A stretch of 64,000 nt of DNA, from NCBI GenBank assembly GCA_037974335.1, contig CM075759.1:40309421-40373420 (forward strand). Direction: 5' to 3'. Of the stretch, positions 42,083-52,499 are shown one piece after another. This stretch comes from Prionace glauca (lineage: Eukaryota > Chordata > Chondrichthyes > Carcharhiniformes > Carcharhinidae). Below the pieces are notes generated by a model, which made no database searches, had not been told where the DNA came from, and worked only from the letters and a program-made list of their open reading frames with translations. How positions within the stretch are numbered: position 1 is the stretch's first letter; every line of letters begins with the position of its first letter. Both the position numbers and the translations under genes were made by a program.

Positions 42083-43682
42083 GAGTGTGAGTGAGAGAAT
42101 GTTAGTGATTAGATGAGTGAGAGTGGATGAGTGATGGTATATGTGTGACGGAAGGCGAGTGAGTGAAGTTCTTTGAGTGATGATGAGTGATTTAGGGTGA
42201 GTAATTGTGGGTGAGGGTGAGAGAGCGTGACTAAATGAAGGTGTGTGAGAGAGGGTAGGGAGTGAAGGTGGCTGAATGTGAGTGAAAGTGGCTAGATGAT
42301 TGAAGGTAAGCAAGATTGAAAGAATGACGGAGAGTGGATGAAGATGTGTGAAGGTTAGTGGAGGTGAGTGAGTGAAAGTGAGTGAGATTGAGTGAATGAG
42401 GGTGAGGGAGTGAATGTAACTGAGTAAGTGAGGGGTGAGAGTGAGTGAGCCAAGGTTGTGTGTGACAGTATGTGAGGGAGAATGAATGTGGATGGGTGGG
42501 AGAGTGAGAGTGAGTGAGTGAAGGTGTTTGATGAGGATGAGTGATTGAGGATTTGTGAGTTAGGGTAATGAAGTTGAGTGATGCTAAGTATGTGAGGGTG
42601 TGTAAGTGAATGTATGTGCGTGAGTCTGAGTGAGTTTGAATGGGTGACCGGGCGTAATTCACAGCGAGACAGAGAGACGGTCATTGAGCTTGAGTCTGTG
42701 GGGGTGGGTGGGTGAGTGGGTGAGTGAGTGTGAGTGAGACTGGATGAGTGAGGGTGGGCAAGTGAAGTGAGTGAGTGAGTGATAGTGAATGGAGTGAGTG
42801 AGTGAGGGTGAGTGAGACTGAGTGAGTGAGGGTGGATTACTTGGATCAGTGAATGAAAGTTAGTATAAATGTTGGTGACTGACTGAGGGTCGAAGTCAGT
42901 GAGTGAGGTTGAGTGAGTGATGGTGTATGAGAGTGGGTGGCTGAGTGACAGTGAGTTAATGAAGGCGCGTGAGGGTGAGTGAAAGTGGGTGCATGATTGA
43001 GGGTGAGAGAGTGAGTGAATGTGAGTGAGTCAGTGAGGGTCTGAGAATGAGAGAATTAGGATGTGTGATTGAGGGTGAACGAGTGAGGTTGAATGAGTGT
43101 TTGTGGGTGAGTGAGTGAGGATGGATGAGAGTGAGTGAGCGAATAAGAGGGAGTGATTGTGAGTGAGTGAGGGTGTGAGGATGAGTGAGTCAGGGCGTGT
43201 GTTTGAGTGAATGTGCGAAGTTGAATCAGGGTATGTGAGTGCTTGTGGGTGAGTGAGTGAAAATGGATGAGAGCGAGTGAGCGAATATGAGTGAGTGAGT
43301 GTGTGAGGGTGACTGACTCAGGTTGAATCAGGATCAGTGAGTTTCTGAGGGCGAGTGCGTGACGGCGAGTGAGTCAGGGTGAGTGTGTGAGGGTGAGTGT
43401 GTGAGGGTGAATGTGTATGAGGGTGAGTGTTATAAGGGTGGATGAGTGAGCAAGGGTGAGTGAGTGAGTGAGGACGAGTGAGTAAGCGTGAATGAGAATG
43501 AGTGAATGAGGGTGAGTGATTGTTGTTGAGTGAGTGAGGGTGAGTGAATGAGGGTGAGTGAGTGAGGGTGTGCCAGCGAGAGAAGGTAGGTAAAATAAGG
43601 TGAGTGAGTGAAGTTATTTGAGTGAGGATGAGAAATTGAGGGTGAGTGAGTGAGTGTGGGTGAGGGTGAGAGAGCCAGTGAG
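42083..43682. repeat. 1.6-kb TGAG-type degenerate simple repeat, J-CH1 intron
   Basis: Dominated by gtgagtgagtgagggtgagt with many one-base variants (gaatgag, gggtgtgtg). + strand purine-rich, - (Ig coding) strand CACTCACCC-rich. Ser/His/Thr ORFs on the - strand are artefacts. Confidence 0.95.
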
Positions 43683-43734
43683 CCACCTCCTCCTTTCCCT
43701 CTGCATCGATCTTATCCCGATTCTCTCCATTGAT

Positions 43735-43985
43735 CAGCTTTCAGTAACAGGGCTGTGTAAAGTCAGGAATCAGTGTAGACACAATGAACGCTATCAACTG
43801 CAAGCTCCCCTCCAAAACACATACCATCCTGACTTGAAGCAATATCTCAATTCATTCAAAGTCGCTTGGTCAAAATCCTGGAACTGTCTGCCTAAACAGC
43901 AGAGTGGATGCCTGCAGCATATGGACTGCAGTTATTCAAGGATGTTTCAAATCAACACTTTCTCAAGGAACAATTGGGAAGATTA
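43735..43985 (+). mobile_element. 3' fragment of an abundant elasmobranch retroposon
   Basis: 'acataccatcctgacttgaa', 'gtcaaaatcctggaactgtc' and 'atggactgcagttattcaag' match in order the 3' part of a repeat whose earlier part is at 53.76-54.03 kb. Lineage not assigned, though the sense frame resembles the C-terminus of a non-LTR reverse transcriptase. Confidence 0.65.
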
Positions 43986-44419
43986 AAAATTCTGGCCGAG
44001 CAAATAACTCTAAAATGCCTTTAGAAGATTAAAAATAAGATGCAAATGAATTAGGCACTTCAACTGTCATACTAAACAGTTCAGGGATTGCTGAAATATG
44101 GAACCCAATATAGTAAATCTCACTTTGTATTTGTTCATCGAACATTCCCAAGGCAGGTACATCATTGCTTAAAAATCACCCAATTCTCCCCTCTACAGTG
44201 TGAAGTTTCTGCTCTCTGATGGTGACAATATGCTAAGGGATCTCCTTTCTGAGACGCCATGTCAAATATCAAGTCAAATTGTCACAAATCTCAGAGATAC
44301 AAGTTTCTTGAAGACATAAATCAAATTTCAGTTCCCGAAATACAGCAGAAGGGGCCAGAAGGTTTATAACCAGTCAGACAGATTCCTGGTCCCAACACAG
44401 TGACCACGCGCTGAGACAC

Positions 44420-45520
44420 AAACGGTGCAACAGCCGAGTTCCCAGCAGAAAGATGTGTTCAATCTGTCAATTTCATTCAAACTGTTGGATTCTCATTGAC
44501 CAATGGTCAACGTACAACAACAGAAAACCAATCACCTATTTCAAATGAAACTGATATTCATTTGAAAATTTAAAAAAAACATTCCTTGACTTTTAATTAT
44601 TTATCTCTATCTGTATCACCTCTCGTAAAGATGTAATTTCGCTGAAAATGAGCAATCAAAAATATCAGTTTCATAAGAACATAAGAACATAAGAAATAGG
44701 AGCAGGAGTAGGCTATCTGGCCCTTCGAGCCTGCCCCGCCATTCAATAAGATCATGGCTGATCTGTCGTGACTCAGCTCCACCTTCCTGCCCTCTCCCCA
44801 TAACCCTTAATCCCTTCTCTTATCAAAAACCCATCAACCCGTTTCTTAAAAATATTTAGTGAGGCAGCCTCCACCACTTCAACGGGCAGAGAATTCCAGA
44901 GATTCACCACCCTTTGAGTGAAGAAGTTCCTCCTCAACTCTGTTCTAAACCGCCCCCCCTTTATCTTGAGGCTGTGCCCCCTAGTCCTACTGTCTTTTTT
45001 GAGGGGGAAGAGTCTCTCCACCTCTATCCTATCCATCCCATTCATCATCTTATACGTCTCAATGAGATCTCCCCTCATTCTTCTAAACTCTAACGAGTAC
45101 AAGTCTAGTTTACTCAGCCTCTCCTCATAGCTCAATCCCCTCAACTCCGGTATCAGCCGAGTAAACCTCCTCTGCACTCCCTCCAGGGCCAAAATATCTT
45201 TGCGCAGGTGCGGCGCCCAAAACTTCAGACAGTACTCCAGCTGCGGCCTCACCAATGCCCTATACAGCTGCAGCAAGACCTCCCTACTTTTATATTCAAT
45301 CCCCCTCGCTATGAAGGCCAGCATCCCATTCGCCTTCCTGACCACCTGCTGCACCTGCAAGCTGGGTTTTTGCGACTCATGCACAAGGACCCCGAGGTCC
45401 CTCTGCACCGTCGCCTGCTGCAGTTTTTCGCCCTGCAGTTTCAGGGCAGTTCAATGACCCTCACAGAGATGCCGTAACATTATAAGAATTAAACAAACAT
45501 GGAAATGTTAACATTGAAAA
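44420..45520. repeat. Local duplication copy 1 (interrupted by CR1)
   Basis: 44420-44673 plus 45444-45520 align with 46535-46850: 'gtgttcaatctgtcaatttc' vs 'gtgttcactctgtcaagttt', 'cttgacttttaattatttat' vs 'ttcgacttttaactacctgt', 'gggcagttcaatgaccctca' vs 'gggtagtgtaatgtccctaa'. The CR1 interrupts copy 1 only. Confidence 0.75.
44674..45435 (-). mobile_element. CR1-type LINE, young, with 8-bp target duplication
   Basis: Same subfamily as the 30- and 52.5-kb copies, tail (aacataag)n at 44674. Open frame of 211 residues from MQRDLGVLVHESQKPSLQVQ to the C-terminus. Flanked by CAGTTTCA at 44666-44673 and 45436-45443. The paralogous segment at 46.78 kb lacks it. Confidence 0.96.
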
Positions 45521-46534
45521 TCCTTGCATGATTCGAACTAATTTCTTAATTAAATGTAGTTAACACAATAATCAAGGCAAAATACTTTATCGAGCTGAGC
45601 AGAGCTGAGTAAAGACATGTTATGTTTCTGAATTCATTTTCGATACAATTAAATATTCTCTGAAACGGATTGTATTGTGTACACCAGCGCTATATTCAAG
45701 GTCATATATTCATTGGTGCTAATTAATTCAAGGTTTTGAATTAATTAGCACCAATATTATATTTTGTTATTGTTAATTGACAGTCAGATCTCCTGTTACT
45801 GATTTGCACTCAGTAATTAAATCCGTTTTCAATCATTCAAAACTTGCCTTTGCCTCGAACATTGTTAAGTAATTAGGTTCCAATTAAATCATAAGCAATA
45901 AACTTCAAATTACTGAATGAAAATATTCAGACATCTGAAATTCATTTGCTAAAATCGTATCACGTTGTAATTTTTCTCATTTCCACTTTTACTCCCAACG
46001 CCTTATTATAACCTACAAACGTGTTAAAATGCGTGCTTCTGTATTTGTATTTACTGTAACGACCTGGCGGTTTGAGATCGATGAAACTGCTTCTCAGATT
46101 GAATAATTTGGATCATCCATACAATTTACTGACTGAAAATATTGATTCATTTAAAAGATCTGAATTAAACAGTGAAAAATTCAATGAGGACAGTTGATTC
46201 AAATCATCTGCAACATTGAAAAATGATGCACAAAATAAGTTCAGACTTTTTCTTCAGTATAATAATTAATAAGGATTAAACATAATGTTCCAATAGAATC
46301 GATTCTTCTATCCTGTCATTTATTCACCTTTATTCAACATTTATTCTGTTTTCAGCAGTAATGGAGGCATGATGCTATGATTAAGTGTAGAACAAATATT
46401 ACTATTATGATATTATTGTGATATTTGTATATAAATCTTTTTCAATTTCATGTACTAACTTGTCAATCTCTACCCAGTTTCTTTTGACACTTACATCACT
46501 TCAAACACCATTAATTGAACGATTTTTTAGTGTT

Positions 46535-46850
46535 AACGAATTCCACCTGTCAGAAAACTGTGTTCACTCTGTCAAGTTTATTCAAAATGTGGGATTCTAA
46601 GTGGTCAATTGACAAATTACAACAAAGAATTAATAACTTATTTTAAATTAAACAGATATTAATTTCAAAATTCCCTTCGACTTTTAACTACCTGTGCCTC
46701 TCTGTCTTAAATCTAGAAAATTGGGCATAAAATATATTATTTTTTTCTGAAAATAAGCATATCAAATGTAACATATTCAGGGTAGTGTAATGTCCCTAAC
46801 AGAGAAATAGTGATGCAGTAAGAATTATAATTCATGTTTTGTTTTAATCT
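46535..46850. repeat. Local duplication copy 2 (empty site)
   Basis: Uninterrupted counterpart of 44420-45520; its site for the CR1 reads 'atcaaatgtaacatattcag' followed by ggtagtg. Also in the J-CH1 intron. Confidence 0.75.
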
Positions 46851-46969
46851 GCAACTATTAGTTAACATGAATAAAATGCCCTGGCATGCATTTATTTATT
46901 TTTTTATATTGTTTGTTTTATCCTGAAAATATTTTTTTAAAACTTTTTTTTGTTCATTTAGCTGGAAAA

Positions 46970-48950
46970 AAGTGTAACCGCTCAGGATCACGGTACTCAA
47001 AAAATACAGAAGCAATTGAGAAACACCAAACCATTTCAAAAATTTTGAGTCTACATTATTAATTAACTGCCTTGTCATCCAACTACAAATGAATTGGAAG
47101 GAATGCCTCCATAGAAAGAATGTAATAATCGGACCCAAAATGACAAATAGCCACGTCTTCTTCTCTAACATTCGTATTTAAGTGAAAACGAACTTCATTG
47201 GGACATAACAATTAATACAACGTATCTTGATGAACTAAGCAATGCTGTGGAAACAACTTGTTATCATTGAAGCAGTTTCCTGAATTATCACAAAATATTT
47301 CCAGCCTAAAAACATTTAAGGTCATGTCAGTTGTGTGTGAAGTACAATTATTTGGAGGGATTAATGAATAATGATATTAATATAAAACAATCTGTGGTGA
47401 ACATGGAATTATATAACCGATTTAAAAATATTTAATTTATATTAATTTTACGATTAAAATTGTTAATGAGAAGTCTGTATATGCAGCAACGACTTAGTGT
47501 CCGAATGAACGTTGTATGTCACGCTTTATTTTAGTTTGTAAACGGCAGTTAAAATTTAATTTAAAAATGCTGTAATATGTTTATTTTTTTCCAAAACCTG
47601 CCATTTTCTCCTACAAGGATTTTCACACTCATCGATTATTTGCAGTTAACCAGGCAACATGTAACTTCAGTGCCACCGAGTTTAAACAATGTAGAAACAA
47701 TGCCAAAACACCAAACCATTTCTCACATTTTAAACATTCATAGTGACCGAACCTCCTCAACAGAAACACACCAAAACAAATCAATGAGGGAGTGAATCCG
47801 CTGAATGTACCCATTCAATAAAATCAAAAATATCACCGCAAGAAAATTTCGATATCCAATCCGGCAAACCAACTCGTCATCAAATATATGAATGACTAAA
47901 CTAAACAGAAATCTGGAATAAGAGCAACAGCATTGCGAGGACGTGAAATATGTGCAACAAATTAACATTGAAACTTTACCACATTCTATTCATATTGGGT
48001 CATATTTCAAAAAGCTTTCAAACATATTTATACATTTGCCTGCAGCCATCAGGTAAAACATTGCACCTACCCCAAATTGGGAATGCAGTGGCAAACTGTG
48101 TTTTGGACGAGTGGCGTAAACTGTGGTTTGATTTAACCAGCAATTATCAGTAACGATTAAAAAAAATACAAATGCAACAAAGCCTGCCTGATTTCTCTGT
48201 GTAGGCACACGTCAAATAGTTTAAAACCAGCAGACTCTGGATTCAATCACAGAGTGTTTAACAGCTCAGTATGACTGAGTGTGAATAATGCAGAATCGCC
48301 AAATCATTTCAAAAATTTCACTTCGTCAAAGTCACCCAGACAGGCAATCTCCTCACCAGAAAAATACATCACTGAGGGACTGAACCCCCGTTCATACAGA
48401 AACAGCTTAATTCTACAAACAGTTTCAACAGAATCAAATTTCACATTGGCGTAAAGTCTCAATTTAAAATCCAGCCAATCTGCCCATCACCAAAGTAATT
48501 AATAATTAAACTGAGCACTGCAATAACATAACAAAATCAGCGTTGTGATTAAGCCGAACACGTTCATAGCATCAATGAGACAGGTTAAAACATTTTGTTA
48601 ATATTGGGTTAGATTTCTAGCACTTGTGGAGTAGATGGTGCAACTCGCAGCCACTACATGTCACCGAGATTAAACATTGCAAAAACGCCGAATTGTTTAA
48701 CAAAAGGAAGGCATTTAATGTAACCCAGCCAAACAATGTCCTCAGCAGATAAACACCAAATCACAACAAGAGACTGAATTCACCTTTTATCAATTACCAG
48801 AATGTTATAACCCCAATTTAAGCAGGAGCACCTGAAACATTGTAAAGATTTTCAGCACAGAATCCACCAAACCACATTTCAGTGAACAAATGAAATCATC
48901 AAATCGAGAAAAATATAAAACAAAAACTCAAATAAAACACTGACTAAATA
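46970..48950. repeat. AT-rich degenerate long tandem repeat 3' of JH
   Basis: At least four diverged units, aligned on 'caccaaaccatttcaaaaat' (47020), 'caccaaaccatttctcacat' (47708), 'cgccaaatcatttcaaaaat' (48296), 'cgccgaattgtttaacaaaa' (48686). Units also share a following 'agggactgaa' or 'agagactgaa' block and 'tattgggt(c/t)a(t/g)att'. Spacing is about 390-690 bp. No gene; the short ORFs (for example 46896-47171) are chance. Confidence 0.65.
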
Positions 48951-48966
48951 ACTGGATGGCTCTTAC

Positions 48967-49014
48967 CTGCAGTCACCGTCACCATGGTCCCTTGTCCCCA
49001 GTAGCCCATAGCGC
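48967..49014 (-). CDS. IGHJ: JH segment
   Basis: 48 nt reading ...YWGQGTMVTVTA in the frame set by the donor GCAG|gtaaga at 48967/48966. The WGQG bulge motif is intact. The segment ends in phase 1 and completes Ala with CH1. Its recombination signal precedes it directly. Only one JH is present, as is usual for a shark cluster. Confidence 0.96.
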
Positions 49015-49053
49015 CACAGTGTCACATTCTCTAGGCTGGGTCATACAATAACC
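49015..49053 (-). promoter_or_regulatory. JH recombination signal, 23-bp spacer
   Basis: On the - strand: nonamer GGTTATTGT (49053-49045), 23-bp spacer, heptamer CACTGTG (49021-49015, perfect). Confidence 0.95.
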
Positions 49054-49379
49054 ATCCCTGCACAAAATAAACAAAAATCCATTAGTATTTAAACAAAATC
49101 ACAAGACAGAGAAAGTAATTCACTGCATTTTTCATGAAATTATTACTATCCTGGTGGATACCGTTTGCTCAACATAAATAACCTTAATGTTTCATATTTC
49201 ACATGGGATCACATGATCAAGTTATTGAAAACACCAACTGATAATCAAAAAGTTATCATAATTTTTTCATATTGATTCTCGCTATTTGTGTAGTGCTGGG
49301 ATATAAATAATACAGCACTGTAAAAATTGTTGGATTGCAAAACAAAGCACTGCCCGAGACTTGGTCAATTAGTGCTGAG

Positions 49380-49447
49380 GGTTTTTGTATTGACCGTAAC
49401 TGTTGTGCCATCCTGTTATCACAGTGAGACACAGCATGTCAAATACG
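49380..49447 (-). other. IGHD: D2 segment with 12-bp signals on both sides
   Basis: - strand order: nonamer CGTATTTGA (49447-49439, 6 of 9 matches to consensus), 12-bp spacer, perfect heptamer CACTGTG (49426-49420), D2 coding ATAACAGGATGG (49419-49408, 12 nt), heptamer CACAACA (49407-49401, only the essential CAC start conserved), 12-bp spacer, perfect nonamer ACAAAAACC (49388-49380). The weak outer nonamer and the off-consensus 3' heptamer may lower its use. Confidence 0.85.
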
Positions 49448-49718
49448 TGCCCGCCTGCTAACTGTAAAACACAGAGATTTAATTTCACTGCTCTCTGAAA
49501 TATCTGATTCTGCTTCATCCAAAAGCGAACAAGTGAGTTCTTTCAGCTTGACCTGGTCATTATGTTTAGAAAGGGTATCGGATTGCTTTTAAACTCTAAT
49601 CAGAGTATACCTAATCAGAAACTAATGTTACGTCCACACATTATTTCTTTGAAGCCTCGTTTCCTTTGGGAATCCTGCTATGATACTGATTGCTTTTTTG
49701 GACAATTCCTGTCCATGA

Positions 49719-49801
49719 GGTTTTTGTATGAGGATGTCGCTGTGCTTAGCACTGTGACCCACTACTGAAATATCACAGTGACACACACCTGCACAAAAAC
49801 T
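49719..49801 (-). other. IGHD: D1 segment with 12- and 22-bp signals
   Basis: - strand order: nonamer AGTTTTTGT (49801-49793), 12-bp spacer, heptamer CACTGTG (49780-49774), D1 coding ATATTTCAGTAGTGGGT (49773-49757, 17 nt), heptamer CACAGTG (49756-49750), 22-bp spacer, nonamer ACAAAAACC (49727-49719). Both heptamers perfect. The 22-bp 3' signal lets D1 join the 12-bp 5' signal of D2, as I recall for horn shark clusters. Confidence 0.93.
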
Positions 49802-50173
49802 GCACTCACTTTCTGTTCAGTACTGCCGCTCAATATTTACTTCAAATAGACCCGTATTCCTAATGAAATTTACATTTATGCAGCTGTTTACAAACCACAA
49901 TCTAGAAACACTTCTTCCAAGTATCAGAAATAGTAAAGCGAGCATTATATCCAGGTGCGTAATTGCTGAAACTGTTAACAGTAACTATAAACATAGTGAA
50001 AATCTCGGCTCATTTATGTCTGTGTGTTTTCCTGATTTAATGTTTAATTTTCACTTCGTTAGGTTTGTCAGAAGAGGTTTGTGTATTGATTCTGTTCACT
50101 TTCGTTATTATTATATTTAAAACAAATACTGACCTTCAGGTTATGATGGAAGTTGCTGAATTCCCTCTCGAGC

Positions 50174-50212
50174 TGTTCTTGTTCGGGTCCACCCCTGGTT
50201 TCTCTCGCTGTG
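50174..50212 (-). promoter_or_regulatory. VH recombination signal, 23-bp spacer
   Basis: On the - strand the VH coding end (TGTGCAAAATAT) is followed by heptamer CACAGCG (50212-50206, one mismatch), 23-bp spacer and nonamer ACAAGAACA (50182-50174). Confidence 0.95.
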
Positions 50213-50517
50213 ATATTTTGCACAGTAATAAATGGCGGTTTCGTCGGTCTTCAGCCTTGTCATCTCCAAAGATAAGATGTTGTTCGAAGTGTCTTTGGAC
50301 GCAGTAAATCGATCCTTAATGGATGGGGCATAGTAGTTGTTGGATGAACTGTAGTACCACAGCAGCCACTCCAGGCCCTGTCCGGGAACCTGCCGGATCC
50401 AGCTCATCCAGGTATTGCCAAGATCGAAGCCGCTGGTTTTACAGGTCAGTCTCAGGGAGCCTCCGGGACGCCCGGTCTCTGCCTCTGGCTGAGTCAACAC
50501 AATCTCCGACTGGACAC
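50213..50517 (-). CDS. IGHV: VH segment exon
   Basis: Acceptor TTTTGACAG at 50518; the first bases GT complete Gly with the leader exon. Leader end VQS, then framework 1 [20 protein letters not shown] with Cys in LTCKTSG, the conserved tryptophan in [15 protein letters not shown], framework 3 [18 protein letters not shown], and [12 protein letters not shown] at the end. CDR1 is short (DLGNTW), CDR2 is YYSSSNNY. All canonical Cys, Trp and YYC residues are present with no stops. The 3' end abuts a 23-bp-spacer signal, so it is an unrearranged, apparently functional germline VH. Confidence 0.97.
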
Positions 50518-50649
50518 CTGTCAAAATAAATTTACAAAAAAGATTAATCTTAGTGACATGTTTGCTGACTCAGGAACATTCCAGAGATAGATTAAAATTA
50601 AAACAGTAACAGTGAGAGACTTCGACAATAATAATAAAAAAATACTCAC

Positions 50650-50695
50650 CGGATAAGAAAGCCAACAACAAACTGAGAGAAATGGCCGACCTCAT
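50650..50695 (-). CDS. IGHV: VH leader exon
   Basis: ATG at 50695 opens MRSAISLSLLLAFLS plus one base, ending at donor CCG|gtgagt (50650/50649). A typical hydrophobic signal peptide completed by G-V-Q-S in the VH exon. Leader intron is 132 bp. Confidence 0.95.
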
Positions 50696-50782
50696 CTTTC
50701 TGGTGATTTGGGGGAAATGGATGTGTCAGGAACTCAGTGAACAAACCACCTCCCGGACTGTTGGATTCCGGTCCCAGTGAGC

Positions 50783-50796
50783 GGTATTTAAATACC
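50783..50796 (-). promoter_or_regulatory. VH TATA-like box within a perfect palindrome
   Basis: GGTATTTAAATACC is a 14-bp perfect palindrome about 90 bp upstream of the leader ATG. No octamer (ATGCAAAT or its complement) is seen within about 300 bp upstream of the ATG. Confidence 0.65.
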
Positions 50797-50816
50797 CGGC
50801 AGAAGGGGGCGGCTTT

Positions 50817-50858
50817 CCAGGCGCCGCCTGTTGATTCCCTGCTGGAGGCGGCGCCTGG
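50817..50858. promoter_or_regulatory. Perfect 12-bp GC-rich inverted repeat upstream of the VH TATA box
   Basis: CCAGGCGCCGCC (50817-50828), 18-nt spacer, GGCGGCGCCTGG (50847-50858). It is an isolated GC-rich island in AT-rich flanks, about 20 bp 5' of the TATA-like box (in transcription sense). Confidence 0.8.
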
Positions 50859-52499
50859 ATCCCCGTCCCACCTTCCACACCCCCAACAGAATGGACTCGG
50901 AGATTTACAATAGATTAATATTAAAATGGACATTTTATCTGTATCGGGATATTTGTTTGGATAAAATGTTAATTGTATTGTCCCCATTATTTCTGGTGAT
51001 GACATAGCAATTCATCATTTATTTATTTAAATAACTAATTCCATTGTAAAAATGGTGATTTTATTACCACACCCCCAACAAGAAAAGAAATCTAAAAATG
51101 ATGAAATAACATTAGACAATTTTGCAACAATTCCGAGTCTCTGCCACATTACAATAATAAAGCACAATTTATCAGAAGAAATACCATCGAATTCCGTAAC
51201 TAAACGTGTAAAATATACAAAGTGATTCTATTTGCAGTGTGGATGGCTATCACTGTACAATTTGGGTTTGGAAATGAGAAGAAACTCTCACACAATACAA
51301 TGTTTCTCCTTATATTTTCAAACTGCCCCAATCTCACAGACCTTTGAAAATATTAAGAATCCCAACCTCCTAATAATTAAATAGTGAGTTGACAGAGAAA
51401 CATAAAATTAAATTAATTTTTGACACAGAAGTTAATGAATCGGAACGGACTTGGAGATCATTAAAGTTCCCCTTCAGTATCCAATTCATTGCCCCTCACT
51501 CTATTGGCCACCGGCTGTCTAACATTTGCTGGTATTGGGAACACACATCGCACATTGCACAGTGTCACAAGAATAAATGTTTTATTTTCCACTGAATCAG
51601 GTTATGAACTGATCATTTCTCCACTTATTGGCAGCTATGAGAGGAACAATTCAATAACATAAATCAGAGTATACTGTACAACAGAGCACGGAGCTAATCA
51701 GGTACAAGAGACGCTGCTGTTTTAATAGGATGCAGAACTTTCAGAATATTACGGGAATCCCCGGTGTTCATGTCAGTTTTAAGATGTTGTTTTAATATTA
51801 TTTCCTGCCATTGCATCGATTTCACTTCACTGGGGAATTGGTCCCATCAACATCTCTCTCTCACATTGCATGAAGTGGTTAAAAAACATTAATTATTGGA
51901 ATGAAATTTACCGGGAAAATGTACAAATGAAAAAAAAAGATTTGGTCACTTTATTGTTTTATGATGCCATTTACTCACACAATGAAAAGGACACTGAATG
52001 AAAAAAATTGATTAGAATGATTACGATTTAAAATGTGTCTTCCTTGTGGGAATCAGACATTTATTGTTTAAATGGCTGAATCCTATTTTGTCCTTTCAGG
52101 TTCACGCTAATCTGTCCCGCACAGTATTTGGCAGCAATCCAGGCTGCTGTCAAATGTTCAAAGTTATTGACAGGAAACATCTGGGGCTGTTTGTGCAGTA
52201 GATCAAAGATCAGTTTCCTCAGTATTGACCGCTTGGCTGCAAGACAACTTAAAACCCTTCACGTTGTCAATGCGGATTGTTTACTACAAATCTACCCAGC
52301 AACAGTATTGGAGGCACTTTAATTTTTAAAAGTCGTGAATCTAGATGATGTTTCCCATCTCTAAAGAAAGGCAAGTCACCCGGCTTCTTTGGCACCCCGT
52401 TAGCAACAAAGATGTTTTTTTCCCCCCAAGGCATCAGGATATTGTGATAGATGGATGGATATGAAGAATTACAGGCAAACTGAGAGATGTCATAAGAAC

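Larger units (their letters stand above)
29606..50695 (-). other. Complete IgM heavy-chain cluster (VH-D1-D2-JH-CH1-4-TM)
   Basis: All parts lie on the - strand in transcription order: leader 50695-50650, VH 50517-50213, D1 49773-49757, D2 49419-49408, JH 49014-48967, CH1 38719-38420, CH2 36946-36641, CH3 35714-35406, CH4 34186-33795, TM1 29882-29755, TM2 29614-29606. Every junction from JH onward is phase 1, as usual for Ig. No V-D-J joint is present, so this is a germline, rearrangeable cluster rather than the germline-joined type also found in sharks. It contains seven or more CR1 pieces, all in introns. Confidence 0.93.

Noticed and set aside
41514-42662. Long ORFs on both strands (Pro/Ser/Leu-rich; Ser/His/Thr-rich; Glu/Arg/Gly-rich)
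   Set aside because: Products of the pyrimidine-rich and TGAG repeat arrays in the J-CH1 intron.
46896-47171. 91-residue ORF with two hydrophobic stretches
   Set aside because: AT-rich intron; falls in a degenerate repeat whose other units do not keep the frame.
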